NCBI RefSeq assembly: GCF_003970795.1
Contig: NZ_RWKW01000071.1
Span: 20,382-84,381, forward strand
Direction: 5' to 3'
DNA from: Aquibium carbonis
GTDB taxonomy: Bacteria; Pseudomonadota; Alphaproteobacteria; Rhizobiales; Rhizobiaceae
DNA length: 64,000 nucleotides
This document shows positions 58,564 to 64,000 of the stretch, piece after piece (positions within the stretch are counted from its first letter, which is position 1; every line of letters begins with the position of its first letter). Both the position numbers and the translations under genes were made by a program. Under the pieces are notes generated by a model, which worked only from the letters and a program-made list of their open reading frames with translations, searched no databases and was not told where the DNA came from.

Positions 58564-59990
58564 TTATGCGGCATTGTGACTGCGCCAAGGCGAAGGTGGA
58601 AATTCATCCGCGCTGACGAGCTTCCGGAGGGCTTCGGCCGGCGCCAGATCGAAGCTCGGCAGGAAGCCGGCATAGGGCGACGGCACGCGCACGAGCAGGG
58701 CGCGCGCGAGATCGGCCCCGACCGGGGAAACACCGCCGCCGGTCTCCTCAAGGATACCGCCATCGGTCTCTTCCAGGCTGACGACGGGCTCGGCCGCGAG
58801 CGCCGCCCGCACCAGCGCAGGCGGAACGCCGCAGCCTTCGAACCGGCCAGCCTCGATTGCCGCAAGCGCCTGCCCGGCCGCTCCCACCCTTGCCCCGGGC
58901 GGTAGTCCGCGAGCGGTTATCCTGAACCGGCCATCCCAGACGGTGCCCGGGGCCGCCGCCTTCGCGCCGGTCCAGCCCGCACGGACTTCCCGATGCAGGA
59001 AGACCGCGTCGCTTCGGCGGTCGACGACGGCGCCGCCGAGCGATCCTCGTCCGGGCGCCGAAGCCAGTCGCTGGAACGTCTCCCGTGCGCGTTCGGCTTC
59101 GGGCAGGTGTTCGCGCCCGCCCACCGTTGCCAGGAGCAGGCGGAAAGCGAGAAGCGCCGCCACATCGTCCTCGTCCAGGAGCAGTCCGGCTTCGAACCGA
59201 ACGAGCCCAGGCGTCGGCAGGCTGGCATGACGATCGATCAGCCTTGCGGCCCGGCCGCCAACCTCGATGCGCTCGGACGATGAGCGCCGTCCCTGCACCA
59301 GGAGATCCTCGGCCCTGTCGTTTTCGTCGGCGCCGGCCAGCGCCTGGCGCACGCGCGCGCGCTCATAGGCGAGTTGCTCATTGCTGGGGTCGTCGATCCA
59401 GGAGAGCCCCTCGCCGACCAGCAGCCCACGCAGCGCGGCGCGCGACAGCGACAGAAGCGGCCGGACGAACCATACGGCGCCGCCATGGAGCGTGGCCGGC
59501 GCGATGCCCGCAAGGCCCCGCCCCTCGCCGCGCTGTCGGCGCATGGCGATGGTTTCGGCCTGGTCGGTGGCGGTATGCCCCGTCAGCACCATGGCAGCGC
59601 CCGACGCCGTGGCTGCGTCGGCGAGCAGGCGATGACGCGCTTCGCGCGCGGCGGCCGGTACGCCGGTGCCGGGTTTCGGCCCTTGCCAGGCAAGCGTGCG
59701 ATGTGGAATGCCGCGGGCCGCGCAGAAGGCGGCGACGCGCCTGGCTTCCGCCGCTGAATCCGGACGCAGGCCATGGTCGACGGTCGCTGCAATGAGACCG
59801 TTCACGCGCCCGTGGCTTCTGAAAAAGGAATCGAGGAGAACGAGCAGCGCCATGGAATCGCTGCCGCCGGAAACGGCTGCGATGACGGGCCTCCCTGGCG
59901 GAAAGGTCAGGCTGGCGAAGACGCGCTGGGGGTCGATGTGGTGGATGTGACGCTCCTCGGACTGGCTGGAGGGCAGGCCTCGACGGCCAT
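58564..59990 (-). CDS. tilS: tRNA(Ile)-lysidine synthetase, probable N-terminal frameshift
   Basis: The conserved part is a TilS PP-loop ATPase (SGGSDSMALL, TVDHGLRPDSAAEARRVA, TGHTATDQAETIAMR, DPSNEQLAYERARVR), which makes lysidine at C34 of tRNA-Ile2 and is essential. The first ATG in the conserved frame (59853) lies inside the SGGSDSMA motif, too late for a working enzyme. No ATG, GTG or TTG lies between it and the in-frame TAG at 60049-60051. An ATG at 59990 opens another frame that would join correctly if one more C were present in the five-C run at 59928-59932. So the coordinates span a probable one-base deletion (true mutation or sequencing error); the stated length is therefore not a multiple of three. 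Confidence 0.8.
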
Positions 59991-60055
59991 GCGGAGCGTC
60001 TCTTGGTTTCGTCCGGGTTTCGGCCAGATGCCGGCCGCTTCGCGGACCCTAGCCG

Positions 60056-61054
60056 TCAGCAGCCGGCGAGAGCCTGCTCGGCCCGAACACGCTCCTTGAG
60101 CGCGGAAGACACGTCCTTGTAGCGCTTGCCGATCTCGGAATAGGTGGCGCAGGCGACGTCGCGCTGCTGGAGCGCGGCAAGGGACACACCGAGCTTGAGC
60201 AGCATGTCCGGCGCCTTGGGCGCATCCGGAAACTCGCGATTGGCCGCGAGGAAGGTCTCGGCGGCGCTGCGATACTGTTCCATGCCCAGAAGCGCCTCGC
60301 CGAGCCAGTAGCGCGCGTCGGCCGTCTTCGGATCGCCCGGAAACCGTTCGATGTGCTCGCGGAAGCCGGCCTCCGCCGTGGGATAATCGCCAGACAGGAT
60401 GAAATTGTAGGCGTTCCGGTAGAGTTCTTCCGGATCGTCGGTCGGCGGCAGCGCCGCGACCTGGGTGTTGTCGGTTCCCGCGCCGCCATCGTCCATCATC
60501 GGCGCGGCCGACCCGGCCATCTGGCCATTCGTGTCGAGGGTGCCCCCCGTCGGGTTGCCATTGGCGTCGAAGGTCACGGTTCCGAGAGTGCGCGGCGGCT
60601 CGCCGCGAACGGGGCCTTCCTGCGCAGTCGATGGGGCAGTCGATGACGCGGGCGGGGCCACCGGCGCGGCCGGCTCCGCCGCGGTGACGCGGTTGCCGGT
60701 GGCAGCCCCGGCATCGCCACGCTTTTCTTCGAGCTGCTGCAGGCGGAACTCGTTGTCTTCCTGCATCTTGCGCATCTGGTCTTCCATCTGAAGCAGAAGG
60801 AAGTTGAGCTCCTCGACACGGCCCGTCAGGTCGCGAACCTGTTCCTCCAGCGTCGGGATGCGCGGATCGCCCGCCTGGGCAAGCTGGACGGTCGCGGCAT
60901 CGCCCGACCGGCCGAGCCAATTGGGCGGAAGCAGGCCGCCGATCCCGCCGGTCTGGGCGGAAGGCGAATTCTGGCCAAACGGAACGGCATTCGCCGTCCC
61001 GCCGAGAAGCAGCGGCACGGCGACCACCGCACAAAGAAATGTTTTCAGTTTCAT
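60056..61054 (-). CDS. cpoB: Cell division coordinator CpoB (YbgF)
   Basis: A 332-residue exported protein. A signal peptide (MKLKTFLCAVVAVPLLLGGTANA) is followed by a coiled-coil segment (LEEQVRDLTGRVEELNFLLLQMEDQMRKMQ) for trimer formation, a Pro/Ala-rich linker and C-terminal TPRs (AYNFILSGDYPTAEAGFREHIERFPGDPKTADARYWLGEALLG). CpoB links PBP1B activity to the Tol machine. ATG 61054 is the family start; the upstream part of the frame has no signal. Located after pal. Confidence 0.93.
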   Translation of the reverse strand: MKLKTFLCAVVAVPLLLGGTANAVPFGQNSPSAQTGGIGGLLPPNWLGRSGDAATVQLAQAGDPRIPTLEEQVRDLTGRVEELNFLLLQMEDQMRKMQEDNEFRLQQLEEKRGDAGAATGNRVTAAEPAAPVAPPASSTAPSTAQEGPVRGEPPRTLGTVTFDANGNPTGGTLDTNGQMAGSAAPMMDDGGAGTDNTQVAALPPTDDPEELYRNAYNFILSGDYPTAEAGFREHIERFPGDPKTADARYWLGEALLGMEQYRSAAETFLAANREFPDAPKAPDMLLKLGVSLAALQQRDVACATYSEIGKRYKDVSSALKERVRAEQALAGC

Positions 61055-61172
61055 CAAGGGTCTCGCTTCGGGAAACGCGAAAGGACGGAACGCGAGCACG
61101 CTCCGGATTCGGACCCTACCAAGACTTGCGACTTCGGCCAAATTTTGTTTGGCGCGCAAAGCCGATGAGGAC

Positions 61173-61194
61173 CCGGCGCCGCAAGCGGCGCCGG
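61173..61194 (-). terminator. Strong hairpin between pal and cpoB
   Basis: CCGGCGCCG and CGGCGCCGG form a perfect 9-bp stem with a 4-base loop, 14 bases after pal. No T-run, so it may be a processing or attenuation hairpin rather than a full stop; cpoB starts further downstream. Confidence 0.5.
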
Positions 61195-61207
61195 ATCGTC
61201 AACCGGA

Positions 61208-61729
61208 TCAGCTTCCAGCGCCGCCGAGCAGCGTCACCGCGCGGCGGTTCTGCGACCAGCAGGAGATGTCGTCGCAGACCGCCACCGGGCGTTCCTTGCC
61301 GTAGGAGATCGTCCGCAGGCGGTTGCCGGCGACGCCGCGCGACACCAGGAAGTCGCGCGCGGCAGCGGCGCGGCGAGCGCCCAGCGCCAGGTTGTACTCG
61401 CGGGTGCCGCGCTCGTCGGCATGTCCCTCGACCGTGATCGTGTAGGACGGATACTGGTTCAGCCACTGTGCCTGGCGCGCCAGGATCTGCTGGGCGTCGG
61501 CGCGAACGACGGACGAGTCCGTGTCGAAGAAGATGCGGTCGCCGACATTGACCGTGAAGTCCTGTTGCGTACCGGGGCGGGCCACGCCGCCAGCGCCGGC
61601 ACCGCCTGCGCCGAGACCGAGATCGGCGGCGCTGTTGGGAATTTTCTTGGACGCGCAGCCTGTGACGGCCAGCGCCATGACAAGCGCGAGTACGGCGGGA
61701 TTGCGGGTCAGTGCAGCGATACGGCGCAT
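61208..61729 (-). CDS. pal: Peptidoglycan-associated lipoprotein Pal
   Basis: A 173-residue outer-membrane lipoprotein. The lipobox LAVTGC places the lipidated Cys25. The OmpA-like domain has VNVGDRIFFDTDSSVVRADAQQIL and TITVEGHADERGTREYNLALGARRA, binding diaminopimelate in peptidoglycan. ATG 61729 is chosen with AAGGAG about 8 bases upstream. Works with TolB, TolA and CpoB to keep the outer membrane attached during division. Confidence 0.96.
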   Translation of the reverse strand: MRRIAALTRNPAVLALVMALAVTGCASKKIPNSAADLGLGAGGAGAGGVARPGTQQDFTVNVGDRIFFDTDSSVVRADAQQILARQAQWLNQYPSYTITVEGHADERGTREYNLALGARRAAAARDFLVSRGVAGNRLRTISYGKERPVAVCDDISCWSQNRRAVTLLGGAGS

Positions 61730-62011
61730 GCGCCACTCCTTCGCATTTTCGTTGTTCGTTTGACTTTCCAGTAACCACGTCGGGGTTAATCCGCCGCCAA
61801 TGAACATGGTTAACGAAAGGTAATTGCTCCTGATGGCACCGCGATTCTCGGCAGGGATGCCACCGCCGCACACTAGGAGAAAATGCGGCGGAAACGGGAC
61901 GCAACAGCGCCGAGCGTATGGTTTGCCACGATCGACGGGCTAACAGCCCGCGGATTTCGGCCCCGGATCGGACGCGGCGGGCGACGAGCCGCCGCCGCTG
62001 TCACGATCATG

Positions 62012-63328
62012 TCAGTCGAGCAAGGGCGACCACGCCGGATCGGATGCGAAATTGGGGCTGACGATCGCCTGCTCGTTTCGGCCGGTGAGGTCCACCGAAT
62101 GAAGCCGCGGGCCTTCGGCTCCCGCTGCCTGGCGGAAGAACATCAGCACGCGCCCGTTCGGGGCCCAGGTGGGGCCTTCCTGGCTGAAGCCGGACGACAG
62201 GATGCGCTCGCCCGAACCATCGGTGCGCATGACGCCGATCTGGAACTCTCCACCCGCCTGCTTCGTGAAGGCGATGAGATCGCCGCGAGGCGACCAGACC
62301 GGGGTCGAATAGGTGCCGTCGCCAAACGAGATCCGACGCTGGTTGGAGCCGTCGGCGTTCATGACGTAGATCTGGGTCCGGCCGCCGCGATCGGACGTGA
62401 AGACGACCTGCGATCCGTCCGGCGAATAGGAGGGCGAGGTGTCGATGGCGTTGGAGCTCGTCAGGCGCGTCGTGGAACGGCTGCGCAGGTCGAGCACGTA
62501 GATGTTCGAATTGCCGTCGTCGCGCAGCAGGCTCATGATCACCTTCTGGCCATCCGGCGAGAACCGGGGCGCGAACGTCATGCCCGGAAAGTTGCCGACC
62601 AGTTCGCGCTGTCCGGTTTCGAGCTGCAGCAGGTAGACCTGCGGCTGCCCGCCCTCGTAGGACATGTAGGTGATTTCCTGCCGGCTCGGCGAAAAGCGCG
62701 GCGTCAGCGCGATCGCACGGCCATCGGACAGGAACCGGGCATTGGCCCCGTCCTGGTCCATGATCGCGAGGCGTTTCACGCGCTGGTTCTTGGGGCCGGA
62801 TTCATCGATGAAGACGATGCGGGTGTCGAAATAGCCGCGCTCGCCCGTCAGGCGCTCGTAGATCGCGTCCGAAATGATGTGCGCGACCCGACGGACGTTG
62901 GACTGCGAGGCGAAGAATTGCTCGCCCGAAAGCTGCTGACCCGCGAAGGTGTCCCACAGACGGTACTCGGCGCGGACGCGGCCGTCGGCCTCACGCGTGA
63001 CCCGGCCCGTGACCAGCGCCTGTGCGTTGATGACCTTCCAGTCCTCGAAGCGCGGCGCGGCGTCGGGATTGGAAATCTTCTCGATGAAGGCGGCCTTGTC
63101 GATCGGTGCGAAGAGACCGGAACGCCTGAGATTGGCCGAGACGATGCCGGTTATCTCGGCGCCCAGCCCGTCCGAGGACAGGAAATCGGTCAGGGCGATC
63201 GGAAGCGGCTCGACGACGCCCTTGTTGACGTCGATTTCGAGCACGGCGCGGGCCGGCACGGTCACCGCCGCCGAGAAGGACGCCGCGACCGCGGCTGCGA
63301 TCAGGAAAGCTTTGAACGTGAACTTCAT
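62012..63328 (-). CDS. tolB: Tol-Pal system protein TolB
   Basis: A 438-residue periplasmic protein. The signal peptide [20 protein letters not shown] ends near PARA (residue 28). The N-terminal domain is followed by a six-bladed beta-propeller with repeated SPDG motifs ([47 protein letters not shown]). TolB binds Pal and TolA. A 282-base gap with no gene lies before pal, containing its promoter or leader. Confidence 0.96.
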   Translation of the reverse strand: MKFTFKAFLIAAAVAASFSAAVTVPARAVLEIDVNKGVVEPLPIALTDFLSSDGLGAEITGIVSANLRRSGLFAPIDKAAFIEKISNPDAAPRFEDWKVINAQALVTGRVTREADGRVRAEYRLWDTFAGQQLSGEQFFASQSNVRRVAHIISDAIYERLTGERGYFDTRIVFIDESGPKNQRVKRLAIMDQDGANARFLSDGRAIALTPRFSPSRQEITYMSYEGGQPQVYLLQLETGQRELVGNFPGMTFAPRFSPDGQKVIMSLLRDDGNSNIYVLDLRSRSTTRLTSSNAIDTSPSYSPDGSQVVFTSDRGGRTQIYVMNADGSNQRRISFGDGTYSTPVWSPRGDLIAFTKQAGGEFQIGVMRTDGSGERILSSGFSQEGPTWAPNGRVLMFFRQAAGAEGPRLHSVDLTGRNEQAIVSPNFASDPAWSPLLD

Positions 63329-63399
63329 GGCATGACCTTATTCGTGACTTGCGGGGCGGACTAGCCGCGAATCGTGCTCACAACATGTCGCATCGTGCT

Positions 63400-64000
63400 T
63401 CAGAACATGTCGCTGGGATCAAAGTTGACGATCACTTCGGCCCAGGTTTCATACTTGTCGGCCGGCAGGTTGAAGGGCTCGCACTTCTGGACCGCGCGGA
63501 CTGCCGACTCGGCGGCGATGCGGCCCGCGCCCGAGCTTGCCCCGCCCTTGACCACTTCCGGGCGCCCTTCGAGATTTCCGGCCCGGTCGAGTCGGAAGCG
63601 CACCGACACCCGCAGTGAATCACCATCCTCGGCGCCGGCCGGGATGTTCCAGCACGAGCCGAGCCGCTGGCGCAGCGCATCCATCTCGCTTTGCGAGAGC
63701 CGCTCGCCCGTCGTCCTGCGTTCGCCGCCCAGCGCTGCCTGCTCGGTGGAGCGCCTGGCTCCGCCGCCGGACGCCTTCTCCTTGTTGAGGAGCGCGGCGA
63801 CGTCGTCGAGCACGTTTTCCTTGTTCTGCTCGGCAGGCCGCTGGGCCTGCCGGGTGGCCGGCCGTTCCGGCTCCCGACGCTCCGGGACGCTGGCTGTCTG
63901 GGTCTGCTGCTGGCGCGGGCGCGCCTCCGGACGGGGAGCGACGTTGGGCAACGCGGCGTCGAGCGAGGGGGCCGGCTCCGCCGGAGCCGGCGTGGGCTCG
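63400..64000 (-). CDS. tolA: TolA, C-terminal part (5' end outside window)
   Basis: The frame is open to the window edge, so about 200 residues are visible. An Arg/Glu/Gln/Ala-rich helical-looking domain leads to the C-terminal TolA domain (SQSEMDALRQRLGSCWNIPAGAEDGDSLRVSVRFRLDRAGNLEGRPEVVKGG). TolA spans the periplasm and couples TolQR motion to TolB and Pal. The N-terminal membrane anchor is out of view. It precedes tolB by 71 bases. Confidence 0.92.
   Translation of the reverse strand, partial: EPTPAPAEPAPSLDAALPNVAPRPEARPRQQQTQTASVPERREPERPATRQAQRPAEQNKENVLDDVAALLNKEKASGGGARRSTEQAALGGERRTTGERLSQSEMDALRQRLGSCWNIPAGAEDGDSLRVSVRFRLDRAGNLEGRPEVVKGGASSGAGRIAAESAVRAVQKCEPFNLPADKYETWAEVIVNFDPSDMF

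Overview
The window is about 64 kb of GC-rich (roughly two-thirds GC), densely coding DNA. Gene content points to an alphaproteobacterium of the Hyphomicrobiales, most like a Mesorhizobium/Phyllobacteriaceae relative. Evidence includes a second heat-shock sigma factor of the RpoH2 type, a ClpS2-type adaptor, the order Suv3-like helicase / S4 protein / FdxA / CarD, a phbB-phbA-phaR polyhydroxybutyrate locus, and tolA-tolB-pal-cpoB-tilS-ftsH. This placement is inferred from protein features, not from a database search. I see no rRNA, tRNA, CRISPR array, insertion sequence or prophage; this is ordinary chromosomal backbone.

Layout. 0-8 kb: central carbon genes (end of transketolase, gap, pgk, a Staphylococcus-type class I aldolase) interleaved with a K+/H+ antiporter and two small paralogous membrane proteins, then an SGNH hydrolase. 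8-16 kb: prpE, an SDR, a DUF1127 gene, a VOC protein and a WYL regulator that share matching 24-bp palindromes, a quinone-oxidoreductase-like MDR protein, DUF1192, an MFS transporter and an ArsR regulator. 16-24 kb: two DUF465 genes, purEK, rpmJ, a TPR protein, an alpha/beta hydrolase, DUF1036-pyk, an N-formylglutamate amidohydrolase-family gene and DUF1244. 24-30 kb: thiamine pyrophosphokinase plus an ABC-F ATPase, facing a TPP riboswitch and thiBPQ. 30-41 kb: M48 protease, rpoH2, an acyl-CoA dehydrogenase, DUF423, clpS2, and the helicase/S4/fdxA/carD run. 41-44 kb: phbB, phbA and divergent phaR. 44-51 kb: gamma-glutamyltransferase, rpmF, mtgA, a polyprenyl synthase, a lytic transglycosylase and ispG. 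51-56 kb: TetR-controlled RND efflux operon and 3-hydroxybutyrate dehydrogenase. 56-64 kb: ftsH, tilS, cpoB, pal, tolB and the end of tolA.

How the genes fit together. tkt/gap/pgk/aldolase/pyk serve glycolysis, gluconeogenesis and pentose interconversion. phbB, phbA, phaR and 3-hydroxybutyrate dehydrogenase cover PHB synthesis, its control and re-use. ThiBPQ imports thiamine or its phosphates and the facing kinase makes TPP, which can feed back through the riboswitch. The Tol-Pal genes maintain the envelope with mtgA and the lytic transglycosylase. Most remaining genes are conserved housekeeping genes.

I found no complete unknown multi-gene system. The most notable signals are regulatory or structural: (1) paired palindromes ahead of the DUF1127 and VOC genes next to a WYL regulator; (2) two duplicated small membrane-protein genes whose promoters keep the same inverted repeat and spacing; (3) a 26-bp perfect palindrome ahead of the aldolase gene; (4) a tilS frame with no usable start upstream of its P-loop, suggesting a one-base frameshift; and (5) a 32-bp-arm inverted repeat between phbA and phbB.
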